From NCBI RefSeq assembly GCF_900604285.1, contig NZ_UWNY01000002.1, positions 124,001 through 188,000 of the forward strand: DNA of 64,000 nt, read 5' to 3'. Under the pieces are notes generated by a model, which was not told the DNA's origin, made no database searches, and saw only the letters and a list, made by a program, of their open reading frames with translations. The DNA comes from Varibaculum vaginae (GTDB lineage: Bacteria; Actinomycetota; Actinomycetes; Actinomycetales; Actinomycetaceae). Shown here one piece after another: positions 27,634 through 38,199 of this stretch. The first letter of the stretch is position 1, and the number at the start of each line of letters is the position of its first letter. A program made the position numbers and the translations under genes.

Positions 27634-30600
27634 GTGGCAAGTAAGGTGCTGAGCAGAAGGCTGGTTGCCGCGCTTTCGGTTTTAGGGCTGCTGTTATCCA
27701 CTTTGTTGGTGGTGGTGCCGCTTACGGCATCGGCTAAATCCGAACCGGTTAAGGCTTCTTCGGTATCTGCTGCTTCCAAGTCGGGGATAGCTAAGGCGGT
27801 GCGTTCTGGGCAGCCGGTTCCTGGGCAACTTAGTTTGCAGGATCTGTCGGCGGGGGCGCCGCAGGCGTTGCGTAGCCCGGCTCCGCTGGGGCAGGGGGCG
27901 CCTCTGAGCGACCCTCGTTTTACTTATAACGGAACGGAAATCACTGGTCTGACTGCTAAGGGCAATAAAGAACTTGAAACTAAGCATGAACTGACCATCC
28001 CTGATGGCACCACCAAGATAGCGGCGGGCGTATTTTCGGAGAAGGGGCTCACTAAGGTCACCTTGCCGGATTCGGTGACTGAGGTCGCGGAGCGGGCGTT
28101 TTACGATAACCAGATTGAGAAACTTAGTGCGCCGGGATTGATAACTATTGGGGCGGGCGCGTTCCAGAAGAATCAGCTCAAGGTTTTTGAGTCTTCGACG
28201 GTGGGGGAGATCGGTGAGGGCGCGTTTACTGATAACCAGCTGGAAACGCTAAGGATTACTGATGAGCGGCCGGATGATACCGGTAATCCGCCTAAGCGCT
28301 TGACTAAGATTTCGGATAACGCTTTCCGTGACAACCAGCTGAAAACGGTGGAGTTACCTCCGTATGTTACCGAGATTGGGGCTAGTGCTTTTGCTAATAA
28401 CCGGCTGCAGGAGATTACCCTTCCGCCCAGCTTGCAGAAGGTAGGGCAGGAAGCCTTTAGTGGTAACCAGATTGAAAAGGTCAAGATTCCCGCGACTATC
28501 ACCACCTTCGGCAAGGAAGTTTTTTCGAATAACCAGCGCTGGGTAGTGCTAGAAAACGCGGACGGGCAAACTTCGCTCCCGACTGCGGTAAAGTCTGCAA
28601 AATACAAATCCGGGTTTGGTCAGGTGGCTGCCGAGGACGCGGTCTCGATTACTATCAACTATGTTGATGCGGATACTAATAAGCCTCTGCGTAGCCCTCA
28701 GATTTTGCAAAGTGAGTTTACCGAACCAGATGGGGTCTATTTCGCAGATGAACCTAACAAGATTAAGGCGCCGGTTTTTGCTGGTTATGAGGCTACGGAA
28801 TCCTCAAAAGAGATCACGCCGGTAAAGGGCGAGAAGAACGAGCTTACTTTTACCTATAAGAAGACCGATTTCTCTCCCAAGATCAGCGGAGAAATCGTTA
28901 AACACATTGACCATGGTGGCGACGGCTCGACTGCGGCTCTGCTCGCAGGGGTAACCGCGAGAGATGCTGACGGCAATGATATTACTGCTTCCTTGACGGT
29001 GTCCCCGGAAACGGTGGATACCCGTGTGGAAGGGACAGTTCAGGTTTACTACACGGCTAAGGATTCTCAAGGGCGCACTAAGACTGTGAAAGGCAACATC
29101 GCGGTCGGCCCTAATTGGCCAGAGCAAATTATTTGTGCTGGCTGGCAGGTAAAAGATTTCGCTTACAGAGGGGGAACCATTACCGGGTTCAGTGCCACCG
29201 GTAACGATAAGAATAGGAAAGGGAAGACTAAGGATCCCTGGTGTTGGCCGACTTTCGGGGACCAAGGGCAACCAATCAAATCCATTGGCATGGATGCTTT
29301 TAGTGGCAGATACAAGTCTCCTAAGCTGACGCGGCTCCCAGATTCTTGGGGGACGATTACTACCATAGAATGGGGAGCGTTTGAGGAAAATGAAATCACC
29401 TCCCTGCCGGATTCTTGGGGCAAAGTTACTCACATTGTTCGGTCAGCTTTTGAGAACAATCAGATTGAGGCGCTGCCTGATTCTTGGGGAGATGTTACTG
29501 AACTAGGATACTGTTCTTTTAGTGACAATAAAATAGCTAAGCTTCCAGATTCTTGGGGAAAGATTACCAAACTTCCGGCTTCGGTTTTTTATAAAAATAA
29601 TCTGACCGCGCTGCCGAAATCTTGGGAAAGTATTACATCCATCGGTGGGTCAGCGTTTGCTTACAACCACCATATTAAGGCGCTGCCTGATTCTTGGGGA
29701 AATGTCACTGGAATGGGCACGGAAGCCTTTCAGATGAACGAGCTAACCACCTTGCCGAAATCTTGGGGCAAAGTGGACACCCTAGGAGAGGGCGCCTTTT
29801 CTAACAATAAACTCACTGAGTTGCCGAATTCTTGGGGTAAAATCACTGTCTTACGCAAAAAGGTCTTCGAATCCAATAAGCTAGTTTCCTTACCCGCTTG
29901 GGGAAAGGTTACGAGCGTTGGTGAATCCGCGTTCCGTAATAATCAAATCACTACGCTGCCTGATTCTTGGGGGAAGATTACTTCCCTGCCCGCGCAGGTC
30001 TTTAAGAGTAACCAGATAGCCTCGCTGCCAGCTTGGGGATCGATTACCAGCATTGGAGAATCTGCATTTGAGAAAAACAAGCTAGTTAAACTCCCAAATT
30101 CCTGGGAAAACGTGTCTCGGATAGACACGAGTAGTTTTGCTTCTAACCTGTTAACTACTTTGCCGGATTCGTGGGGCAAGATCACCACCATTCCCGAAAG
30201 GGCTTTCTACGATAACCAGCTGGCCGTGCTGCCTGCTTGGGGAACGGTGACCACTATCGGTAAGAACTCGTTCGTGCGAAATAACCTCACAGTGCTTCCC
30301 CCTTCATGGGATGAAGTCACCACTATCGAGTCCTGTGCTTTCGCTGGAAAAATGATTTACCAAGATAGCGCTTCTCTCGATTACCGTTGCTACCCGTATG
30401 ACGCAAATACCGGTACTAACATTAACCAGATTCAATCCCTGCCTTCTTCGTGGGGAAAGGTGAAGACTGTTGGGGCTCAGGCTTTTATGGGTAACGCTCT
30501 TGCCGCTCTCCCTAACTCTTGGGGAGAGATCTCAAACATTGGTGAAGAGTCTTTTAAGGATAATAAAATCACTGCTCTCACTGCACCCTGGGAAAACTTT

Positions 30601-33600
30601 ACCGCTATTCCGCGCGGCGCATTCTTGAATAATGAAATAGTATCTTTGCCTTCGTCTTGGGGCAAGATTGCTGAAATTGGAATGTATAGTTTCTTGGACA
30701 ATCGCCTAAAGGCTTTACCTAGTTCCTGGGGTGAGGTTAAAGAAATCCAGTATGGGGCTTTTGCCAATAATGAGTTGACGGCATTACCAGATTCTTGGGG
30801 CAAGATAGCTCTCTTAGGCACGAGGCCGCGAGGAGCGTCTATATCCGAGGGAAACCCGCATGCTCACGTCTTTGGGTATTCAACTTCTAACCCGAAGACA
30901 AGGTATATAGACAGTCAGAAAAATAAAAATAATATCACCGCTCTTCCGGAGTCTCTTGGCGATTTATGGGCCATCGGTCCAGATACTTTTAGCTGGGAAA
31001 TGCCGCGAGGAATGGTGTTTACGGTTCCAGATGCTCCCCTTATAAACGAGGGGCGTCAGTATGATCATCTAGAACAAGCCGTAAAAATGTTTTCAGGGCT
31101 AAGTTGGGGTCTAGACGGCGCGGGTCCTAATACTACCTACGGCGGTCTTAGGGGGCCTATATATCTGCGACCGGAGTCAGGGAAGAACCCCAAGAATATT
31201 CCTGGATATGTTACTGGATATGGTAACGACATTATTATTCTTACCAGTACCAAGGTACAGATAGATTACCTGGGGCCAAATGACGCAGCAGTAGCCCCCA
31301 GCGAGACGCGGAGTATTAGCACTAAAGACAGTGGGGGCGCGAATAAATATACCTTAGTCCCGCCGGTAGTAAAGGGCTATTCCATTCCGGAGCCGGAGAT
31401 AATCGATCTAGATGGCACGGATAAGCACGTAGTTTTCCGTTATAAACCCACACCTGCGGAGTTTGCCGGCACCTATGCGATTCTTAACTTGACCGGCAAA
31501 TTGTATAAGCTGCCAAACGTTCCGGACTCTAGAGTGCTAGAGGACGAGATCGGGCAAAAGCTGCAAACCAATCTTACCTACGGGGGTAAGGGCCAGAATT
31601 CTGTAGTCAAGAATGGGGTAATTCGGGTGGCCTATGACCCCAATCGGGTCTACGATCCTGAGGTAAAAATTACCGAGAATTCCGGGTTTAAGGAAGCCAA
31701 GGTGGTGGCTCCGGGCATCCTGGAAGTGAAGCTAGAGCCTGGTTATGGTGGGAACCGGGCGGATACTATTCCTATTCTTTGGCGTTTGAAGGAGCGAGTT
31801 ACTCCCGCAGGTAAGGAGTTCCCGATTACTGCTACATTGCTGGATACGGATTCGCAGGGTAATAGATATGTGTTGCAGCCTCATGCTGATTCTTATCCGG
31901 GCCCGGTGATTCTTAAAGGGCACTATAAGCTGCCTACTTTTTATAAAGATACCGCCAATTGTGATCGCGAAGGTATCTGCAGGGATTACGATGACGATGC
32001 GCAAGGACACGTAAAAGAAACCGGTAATAACGCGGTTACCTTTACTTTTACAGTTGACAAATTAAAGCGTAACGTACGGGGTTATACCATTACTGACCAG
32101 CTGCCTCTATATATGAAAGTAAATGGCACTCAGGTGCGGGCGGAGTTCGTAGAATCAGAAAACCCCGGGTGGAAATTGGGGGAGGATGAAATCACCCTCA
32201 CTTACACCAACACCACAAAACACCTGACTACGGAAACTCCGGGTTTGGGCATTTTGAAGCTGCATTTCCCGGGAGCGAAGAAGCAGCGACTAATAACCAA
32301 TACCGCAAACTTCAAACTGATCCCGGAAGATAAAGGCGCGATAGAACCCGAAATTACTGGCTCGGCGAGTACCGTTTTCAGCTTCTATAAACCGATGGAA
32401 ACCAGGCCTCCGGAAGGCATAGCCTTAAGCAAGACGCCTGACGGTCCGCATTTCCCGGCACGTTTTGGCTATAACGCCGTCATCTTTGACACTAAACAAG
32501 ATCGAACCTCCGAGATTAACTGGAATGTGTTAACCAATAACCTGACGGACACTCCCGGCACTTTGAATCTAAGAGATTTTGATCTGGATACTCGTTTGCA
32601 GTACACCGCAATTACCCCTGATCCGGTGTTTGTGGGCGGCAAGTTAGAGATTATTAGCCCCACTGGCGAGCCGGGTAAATTTCAGGTGCTTTATTCGGTT
32701 GCTATTACCCAGCCGGGGCGTATTGAACTACCTGCGGAACTTACAGAACAATATGATAATGTCCAGTTGCGTTGGAGCAGTGTTAAGGCCACGCAGCCTG
32801 GGCAAACTACTATTACTAAGATTCATACTAAGCTTCGCGACCCGGATGCGGGCATGATGGATACGTCAACCGGACTTTGCAATGAGGACGGAAAATGCGA
32901 GTCTGACCTCAGAAACAAGATCCAGGGTGGAGAGCGGATCGAAGAAGCTCATATCATGATTAAGCCTGAGGGCAAGACCCTGCAGGCTCGTAAAGAGAGC
33001 AGTTTCCGTGGGATAAATCTGCCAGGCAGTTCCGGAACCTATGACGTGGGTGCGCGACTGGAAGTTGATTATGGTGATCCTCTGTCCGGCTTTGAGCTGG
33101 TAGATGTCCTACCCCAGGGGTTGGAAGTTACCCAGGTGACGCTAACTCAGAAGTTCTCGGAGCTGCCGGGAGCCCACTACGAGATCCTTTCTAACTTCAA
33201 AAACACCGGGCGGATGGCGGTTCGTTTCCTAGCTGATCAGGTTAACGATCCCTATGACGTGTATAGTGTGGGGCGGTTGGAGACTTCGATTACTAACCAG
33301 GCTCCTCCGGGAGCAATGACGAATGAAGCCTTCGTGCAGGCTCGCGGCAACGTTGAGTATCCAGAAGATAAAAGCGACAAAGACAAAGATAAATGGATAA
33401 CCACGGTAAATAACCCGGTGGCTGGGGACGGCAAGTGGTCGCGGGCTGAGAATAAAACCTATGTTGGTACTGGTAGCTCGGTTTATGTAACTAAGCGGAT
33501 CCGTGAGGGTAAACCGGGGGCGCCTTGGGTGAACCAGATTAATACGGTTGGGAACGCGAATTTCGATTACCAGTTGCGGCTGGGCTACGGTGATGAGGTG

Positions 33601-36540
33601 GTGACCGACCCGGTCATCTATGATTTGTTGCCGGTGACGGGCACACCCGCTAGGGTGGGTTCCACCTTGGTTAACCGTTATAATCCCCAGGGGCAGATTA
33701 AGTTTGAAATGGCAAATGGCGAGCCAGTTGTGGGTTGGCAGACTTTCTTCACCTGCGCTACCGGAATAGCCAGAGACGAGTTGGCTACTGCCACCTGGTA
33801 TGCCAGTCCCTCCTGTGGGAATGTTACGGGTTTGAAGTTTGTGAACAATACCCCGCAGAAACCGCGCACCGAGGTGCGGATTACGGTACCGATGATTGCC
33901 GGCCCAGAGGGGGTGGATGCGCGTTCCCAGAGTGAACTGGGTAAACAGGCTATCAACGATATCTGGAGTGTTTCCCGCGATAACGAAAAGCTGGATTCTA
34001 ATAAGGTGATTAACACCTTGGTACCGCCGGCGGTGGATATCGAGCTGCAGAAGTTTGGGTGCAAGGGGATCGCATTTTCGGAATGTGAAGTTAAAAAGAA
34101 GAAGCTTGCGGGGGCGAAGTTCGGCTTATTTAATAAAGAGGGCGTACTGAAAGCTACCGTTATCTCTGATAGTGAGGGTTGGGTTAGGTTTAAGAATACC
34201 CAGGCTAGCCCGGGTTGGACGGTGCGAGAGCTAGAGGCTCCGCTCGGGTATTCTCCTAGCAGTAAAGCGTTTATACTGGCAGCGGCTAATTTTAGCGCCA
34301 CTAATTACGATGGCGTTAACGGTAAGTACCGGATTATATTGCCTGATGTTACTAACTATGGTTCTTGGCAGCCGATTGAGCCGGTAAAGGGCAGTGTCAC
34401 GTTTAAAAAGGTGGATAAGGATCTCCAGCCTTTAACGGGTATTGAGTTTACGATTACTCCCCAGCCGGTAGAAGAAATTGATAAGAATGGGAATGGTACC
34501 GGGATATTTGTTACGCCGAACTCGGCTCCGATTACGGTGCGCTCGAACGATTTCGGTGAGGTGAAGTTCTATAATATTCCTGCTGGTAAGTGGAGGCTGA
34601 CGGAGAACCCGGGTGACCGTCACCTGCAGCCGATTGATCCGATTGATTTTACGATTAGTCGTTGTGTCACGTCATGTACTAACTTGAACGGTCTGAATTT
34701 AGCGTTCGGGTCTGGCGATCTCGGCCTGGTTATAAACGATAAGGGTCGGGTGTCTTTGTCGAAGCTGGGCGTGCGGGGCATGGCCGATAAGAAAAAGACC
34801 TTTGGCGACTGGCAGCGCGGGGATGGCGTGATCAAAGGTGGCGCGACCTTCGAACTATATAGAGGAACTACGGACAATGCTACCAATCGGGTAAAGACGG
34901 TCACCACCGCCAGAGATGGGCAGATGAACGTCATTTTAGACGGGCTGGATCTAGACCAGGTTTACACCTTGAAAGAGACCGTGGCTCCTGCCGGATATAT
35001 CAAGAGCGATGCTTTAATGCAGTTCCAGATTAATGCTGCTGGCAAGCTCATGGATGCTTCCGGGAAGAAGCCGCTGCTAGAGCAGGGCGAACTATTGGTG
35101 CCTAACGAGCAGGAAAAGCAGAAGTCTTCGCTGGTAATCACCAAGGTCGATCCCAAGGCTGCTGCTACTGCCCGCAATCTGAAGGGCGCGGTATTTGGTC
35201 TGTTTAAGCAGGCCGGCGATGGTTCTTGGCCGACCGAGCCGATCACGAAGGTAACTACTGGCGATACTGGGCAAGCAGAGTTTACCGAACTTGAAGGCGG
35301 CATTTACCGGGTTAAAGAGTTGAAGGCTCCGGTCGGGTATTATGTGGATTCCCGGGCGCAATATGATTTTGTGGTTGATGATTATAAGGCGCAGCAGTTT
35401 ACTTGGACGGCTAATAATGATCGTTCCCGCTTGCAGGTTTTCAAGTTCGAGCCTTTGGTAACAGGCGTTAGCGAGGATGCAGCTGACAAAGTGGTCTCCG
35501 GTACCCCGAATGCGATTAAAATGGCTGCTCAAACGCCGGGTACTTTCGATGTGGTGATTCCGCTTGCTGGTGCCGAGTTCTCGCTGTTGGAAGCTGATGG
35601 GAAAACTCAAGTGCCGGGGGCTGGGGTCTTAGTTACCGATAAAGATGGGTATGTGGAAGTACCGGCAGCGGTGAAGTTGGATCCGGATAAGGTTTATAAG
35701 CTTAAAGAGACGAAGGCGCCGGCTGGTTATATTTTGAAGTCGAATCTGATTTCGGTGAAGGTGTCGGATTATTCTTCTCTGTCTGGGTTCACTGGTTTGA
35801 TTACCATGGAGGTTCCTAATACTAAGAACACTGGTCGGGTTACGGTTTCTAAGTTGGCGCAGGAGACTGGTAAACCGCTGGCTGGGGCAGAATTCACGCT
35901 TAAAGATGTTACGGCTAATACCGAAAAGACTTTGACCACTAACGAGGTGGGGTTGGCGACTTTTACTGGTTTGCCTTTTGGTCACGAATATGAGCTGCGG
36001 GAAAGTAAAGCTCCGGATGGTTATAAGCTATCTGCGGATGTCGAGAAGTTTACTCTTACCAGCGATAAGGAACCGGTAAAGACTTTTACGCGCTATAACC
36101 GTTTGAATAAAGTCGATATCACCTTAAACAAGGTTGATGATAATGGCTCCGCGATGGCGGGCGTGGTTTTTGAGCTCTATAAAGAGGGGGCTAGTGCTCC
36201 GGAGCAGTCTTTGACTACCGGTAAGGACGGTACAGCTAAGTTCACGGTGGAGCCGGAGCAAATCTACATTTTGAAGGAAATCAGCACCAAACAGGGTTAT
36301 GCCTTGTTGCCGCAGCCGGTGAAGTTTAGGGTCACCGGGGACGGGAAAGTGACCGTTATCAGCGGCAAGGGTGAGGTAAATACTGTTAGTGGCGGGGGTA
36401 AAACCCTGACCGTCACTAACTACCCCGAGGGGGAAATTCCCTTATCGGGGTATGCCGGTGCTTTAGAAGTACTACTTCTAGGGTGCCTGGTATTAGGGAT
36501 TGCTATGTTATTCACTCTATTTGAAAGGAAGAGAAAGTGA
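27634..36540 (+). CDS. Giant LRR- and SpaA/Cna-B-repeat surface adhesin, probable pilus tip protein
   Basis: This 2968-residue protein is exported and wall-anchored. In order: signal peptide (about 1-35); BspA-like leucine-rich repeats (about 100-320, with GAFxxNQLxxxxLP-type units); a MucBP-like domain (about 336-410); an Ig-like segment (about 412-492); a second array of about 22 units of 22-23 residues with LPDSWGKIT followed by AFxxNxLT (about 565-1126). Then come a second MucBP-like segment (about 1206-1271), long adhesin-type beta regions, and seven SpaA/Cna-B-type domains (about 2131-2930), most ending in an ExxAPxGY-like E-box. The C-terminus is a sorting signal with IPLSG instead of LPxTG, a hydrophobic helix and KRK. 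The GTG start has AGGGG upstream. The stop overlaps the pilin gene start by 4 bases. Confidence 0.88.
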   Translation: MASKVLSRRLVAALSVLGLLLSTLLVVVPLTASAKSEPVKASSVSAASKSGIAKAVRSGQPVPGQLSLQDLSAGAPQALRSPAPLGQGAPLSDPRFTYNGTEITGLTAKGNKELETKHELTIPDGTTKIAAGVFSEKGLTKVTLPDSVTEVAERAFYDNQIEKLSAPGLITIGAGAFQKNQLKVFESSTVGEIGEGAFTDNQLETLRITDERPDDTGNPPKRLTKISDNAFRDNQLKTVELPPYVTEIGASAFANNRLQEITLPPSLQKVGQEAFSGNQIEKVKIPATITTFGKEVFSNNQRWVVLENADGQTSLPTAVKSAKYKSGFGQVAAEDAVSITINYVDADTNKPLRSPQILQSEFTEPDGVYFADEPNKIKAPVFAGYEATESSKEITPVKGEKNELTFTYKKTDFSPKISGEIVKHIDHGGDGSTAALLAGVTARDADGNDITASLTVSPETVDTRVEGTVQVYYTAKDSQGRTKTVKGNIAVGPNWPEQIICAGWQVKDFAYRGGTITGFSATGNDKNRKGKTKDPWCWPTFGDQGQPIKSIGMDAFSGRYKSPKLTRLPDSWGTITTIEWGAFEENEITSLPDSWGKVTHIVRSAFENNQIEALPDSWGDVTELGYCSFSDNKIAKLPDSWGKITKLPASVFYKNNLTALPKSWESITSIGGSAFAYNHHIKALPDSWGNVTGMGTEAFQMNELTTLPKSWGKVDTLGEGAFSNNKLTELPNSWGKITVLRKKVFESNKLVSLPAWGKVTSVGESAFRNNQITTLPDSWGKITSLPAQVFKSNQIASLPAWGSITSIGESAFEKNKLVKLPNSWENVSRIDTSSFASNLLTTLPDSWGKITTIPERAFYDNQLAVLPAWGTVTTIGKNSFVRNNLTVLPPSWDEVTTIESCAFAGKMIYQDSASLDYRCYPYDANTGTNINQIQSLPSSWGKVKTVGAQAFMGNALAALPNSWGEISNIGEESFKDNKITALTAPWENFTAIPRGAFLNNEIVSLPSSWGKIAEIGMYSFLDNRLKALPSSWGEVKEIQYGAFANNELTALPDSWGKIALLGTRPRGASISEGNPHAHVFGYSTSNPKTRYIDSQKNKNNITALPESLGDLWAIGPDTFSWEMPRGMVFTVPDAPLINEGRQYDHLEQAVKMFSGLSWGLDGAGPNTTYGGLRGPIYLRPESGKNPKNIPGYVTGYGNDIIILTSTKVQIDYLGPNDAAVAPSETRSISTKDSGGANKYTLVPPVVKGYSIPEPEIIDLDGTDKHVVFRYKPTPAEFAGTYAILNLTGKLYKLPNVPDSRVLEDEIGQKLQTNLTYGGKGQNSVVKNGVIRVAYDPNRVYDPEVKITENSGFKEAKVVAPGILEVKLEPGYGGNRADTIPILWRLKERVTPAGKEFPITATLLDTDSQGNRYVLQPHADSYPGPVILKGHYKLPTFYKDTANCDREGICRDYDDDAQGHVKETGNNAVTFTFTVDKLKRNVRGYTITDQLPLYMKVNGTQVRAEFVESENPGWKLGEDEITLTYTNTTKHLTTETPGLGILKLHFPGAKKQRLITNTANFKLIPEDKGAIEPEITGSASTVFSFYKPMETRPPEGIALSKTPDGPHFPARFGYNAVIFDTKQDRTSEINWNVLTNNLTDTPGTLNLRDFDLDTRLQYTAITPDPVFVGGKLEIISPTGEPGKFQVLYSVAITQPGRIELPAELTEQYDNVQLRWSSVKATQPGQTTITKIHTKLRDPDAGMMDTSTGLCNEDGKCESDLRNKIQGGERIEEAHIMIKPEGKTLQARKESSFRGINLPGSSGTYDVGARLEVDYGDPLSGFELVDVLPQGLEVTQVTLTQKFSELPGAHYEILSNFKNTGRMAVRFLADQVNDPYDVYSVGRLETSITNQAPPGAMTNEAFVQARGNVEYPEDKSDKDKDKWITTVNNPVAGDGKWSRAENKTYVGTGSSVYVTKRIREGKPGAPWVNQINTVGNANFDYQLRLGYGDEVVTDPVIYDLLPVTGTPARVGSTLVNRYNPQGQIKFEMANGEPVVGWQTFFTCATGIARDELATATWYASPSCGNVTGLKFVNNTPQKPRTEVRITVPMIAGPEGVDARSQSELGKQAINDIWSVSRDNEKLDSNKVINTLVPPAVDIELQKFGCKGIAFSECEVKKKKLAGAKFGLFNKEGVLKATVISDSEGWVRFKNTQASPGWTVRELEAPLGYSPSSKAFILAAANFSATNYDGVNGKYRIILPDVTNYGSWQPIEPVKGSVTFKKVDKDLQPLTGIEFTITPQPVEEIDKNGNGTGIFVTPNSAPITVRSNDFGEVKFYNIPAGKWRLTENPGDRHLQPIDPIDFTISRCVTSCTNLNGLNLAFGSGDLGLVINDKGRVSLSKLGVRGMADKKKTFGDWQRGDGVIKGGATFELYRGTTDNATNRVKTVTTARDGQMNVILDGLDLDQVYTLKETVAPAGYIKSDALMQFQINAAGKLMDASGKKPLLEQGELLVPNEQEKQKSSLVITKVDPKAAATARNLKGAVFGLFKQAGDGSWPTEPITKVTTGDTGQAEFTELEGGIYRVKELKAPVGYYVDSRAQYDFVVDDYKAQQFTWTANNDRSRLQVFKFEPLVTGVSEDAADKVVSGTPNAIKMAAQTPGTFDVVIPLAGAEFSLLEADGKTQVPGAGVLVTDKDGYVEVPAAVKLDPDKVYKLKETKAPAGYILKSNLISVKVSDYSSLSGFTGLITMEVPNTKNTGRVTVSKLAQETGKPLAGAEFTLKDVTANTEKTLTTNEVGLATFTGLPFGHEYELRESKAPDGYKLSADVEKFTLTSDKEPVKTFTRYNRLNKVDITLNKVDDNGSAMAGVVFELYKEGASAPEQSLTTGKDGTAKFTVEPEQIYILKEISTKQGYALLPQPVKFRVTGDGKVTVISGKGEVNTVSGGGKTLTVTNYPEGEIPLSGYAGALEVLLLGCLVLGIAMLFTLFERKRK

Positions 36541-38108
36541 GTAAGAAAAAGTTATTAGCCATGCTAACCGGCATGGTGATGGCCTTCATGGGTCTGGCCG
36601 GAGTAGGCGCCGCCAGCGCTGATACTACGTTGACCCCGAATACGCCTCGGGCATCTATGCCCGATAAGGCAAGTTTGACGGTGCATAAATTTATGGGTGC
36701 TACCACGGATGTGAAAAACGATGGTACCGAGCTAAACGCGGCTGAGATGAATAAGCTGACTACCCAGAAAGAGTTGGCGGGAATCAAATTCAACCTCTAC
36801 AAAGTTGAAGGCGTTGATATTAACACCAATGCGGGGCTGAAACTGGCCACCAAGCTTGCCAAAATTAAATTGGATTCCACAGTTGTTACCACTGGTATTA
36901 AGGATGGATCTGATACCTACAAGCTTGTCCCGGCTAAAAATGCTTCCGCGGTGACTGATACTGGCGGTACCGCGAAATTCGAAAATCAAGATCGTGGTCT
37001 TTATGTGGTAGTTGAGGACGTGGCTGGATCAGACCCGGATGCTATTAAGGCTGATGGTAAGAAGGTTGAGAAGGATCAGATTACTCCGATTGCTCCTTTC
37101 GCGTTGACTTTGCCAATGACGAGTCCTGATGGTAAAACCTGGAATGACAACGTACATGTCTACCCCAAGAACCAGGTGGACGAGCTGAAAAAGGAAGTCA
37201 GCGACAAAAACGTTAAGGTAGGCGAGGAGTTCTCCTACACCCTATCGGCCACTTCCACTCCTACCGATAGCAATAAAGATAAGAAATTGGATAAGGACGA
37301 CCTGGGCGGAGTTTACGAATTCTATGATGAGCTACCTGCCAATGTATCCTACGTGGGAACCACGGCCACGATTGCCGGGGCAAACCAAACTGAGAATACT
37401 GATTTCAAAGTTACTACCGATGGTAACAAGATCACCGTATCCTTCCAGGATCCTGCTTTAAATAAAATTGCTAAGGGCGTCGAGGTTAAGGTAAAAATCA
37501 CTGTCAAGCTAAACAGCGTTCCAGGCAGCGGTCTTACTGAGAACGAAGGTAAGCTGTACCCGAATAAGTGGAAGAAAGATAAGGGCGACGGAATTCCGTC
37601 TAATAAGGTTATTACCAAGCACGGCGATATCGTAATCAAGAAGATTAACGGGTCTAACGAAGTCCTGGAGGGCGCAATTTTCACTGTGCACCTTAATACG
37701 GCTGCTAAGAAAGATTGCTCCACCTATGGTGACGTAATTGCGACATCAGAAGCGACTAATGCTCAAGGTTTGACCAAACTTGAGCATCTGCAGCTATCTA
37801 ACTGGTACAACGGCGCAGCGGTTGGTGACGATGATCAGCAGCCTTACTGCTTGCTCGAGACGCAAGCTCCGGAAGGTTACCAGATCTTGCCGAAGGCGAT
37901 TCCTTTCAAGCTGACCAAAGAGGGAAGCGTTACCGATCTGACCCAAGCTGCCAACGAGGCGGCTGCCGGTCACTTCACGACGGTTACCAACTACAAGAAC
38001 CCGGGGCTGCCACTGACTGGTGCGCAGGGGATTCTACTCGTTTCGGTTCTGGGCTTGATTCTGGTTTCGATTGGCGTGACCTTAGCGGTTAAACGTCGTC
38101 AAGACTAG
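36537..38108 (+). CDS. SpaA/FimA-type major pilin (LPxTG, isopeptide-forming)
   Basis: The 523-residue protein is the probable pilus shaft subunit. It has a signal peptide (about 1-30, MLTGMVMAFMGLAGVGAASA), Cna-B/SpaA-type domains with ASLTVHKFMG near residue 43 where an isopeptide Lys is expected, and the pilin motif VYPKN near residues 208-212, whose Lys is used by sortase for polymerisation. An E-box (LLETQAPEGYQ, near 439) and the sorting signal LPLTG near 491, followed by a hydrophobic helix and KRRQD, complete it. The GTG start overlaps the adhesin stop, with AAAGGAAGAG upstream. Order and motifs match Actinomyces FimB-FimA-SrtC2 loci. Confidence 0.92.
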   Translation: MSKKKLLAMLTGMVMAFMGLAGVGAASADTTLTPNTPRASMPDKASLTVHKFMGATTDVKNDGTELNAAEMNKLTTQKELAGIKFNLYKVEGVDINTNAGLKLATKLAKIKLDSTVVTTGIKDGSDTYKLVPAKNASAVTDTGGTAKFENQDRGLYVVVEDVAGSDPDAIKADGKKVEKDQITPIAPFALTLPMTSPDGKTWNDNVHVYPKNQVDELKKEVSDKNVKVGEEFSYTLSATSTPTDSNKDKKLDKDDLGGVYEFYDELPANVSYVGTTATIAGANQTENTDFKVTTDGNKITVSFQDPALNKIAKGVEVKVKITVKLNSVPGSGLTENEGKLYPNKWKKDKGDGIPSNKVITKHGDIVIKKINGSNEVLEGAIFTVHLNTAAKKDCSTYGDVIATSEATNAQGLTKLEHLQLSNWYNGAAVGDDDQQPYCLLETQAPEGYQILPKAIPFKLTKEGSVTDLTQAANEAAAGHFTTVTNYKNPGLPLTGAQGILLVSVLGLILVSIGVTLAVKRRQD

Positions 38109-38161
38109 GGAAAACCTAGAGATACTATATTAATAGAGTGAATAATAGCCCCTAGTATCCA

Positions 38162-38199
38162 AGAGGGGGCGGTGCAGATCGCTGCATCGCCCCCTCTTT
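38162..38199 (+). terminator. Strong hairpin between pilin and sortase genes
   Basis: AGAGGGGGCG (38162-38171) pairs with CGCCCCCTCT (38188-38197), continued inward by one wobble pair and TGCAG/CTGCA around an ATCG loop, 16 bp in all. Only three T follow, so termination may be partial. Placed between a shaft pilin and its sortase, it could set a high pilin-to-sortase ratio. Confidence 0.7.

Noticed and set aside
27347-27652. 101-codon frame before the adhesin gene
   Set aside because: Basic, featureless sequence with no ribosome site that overlaps the adhesin start.
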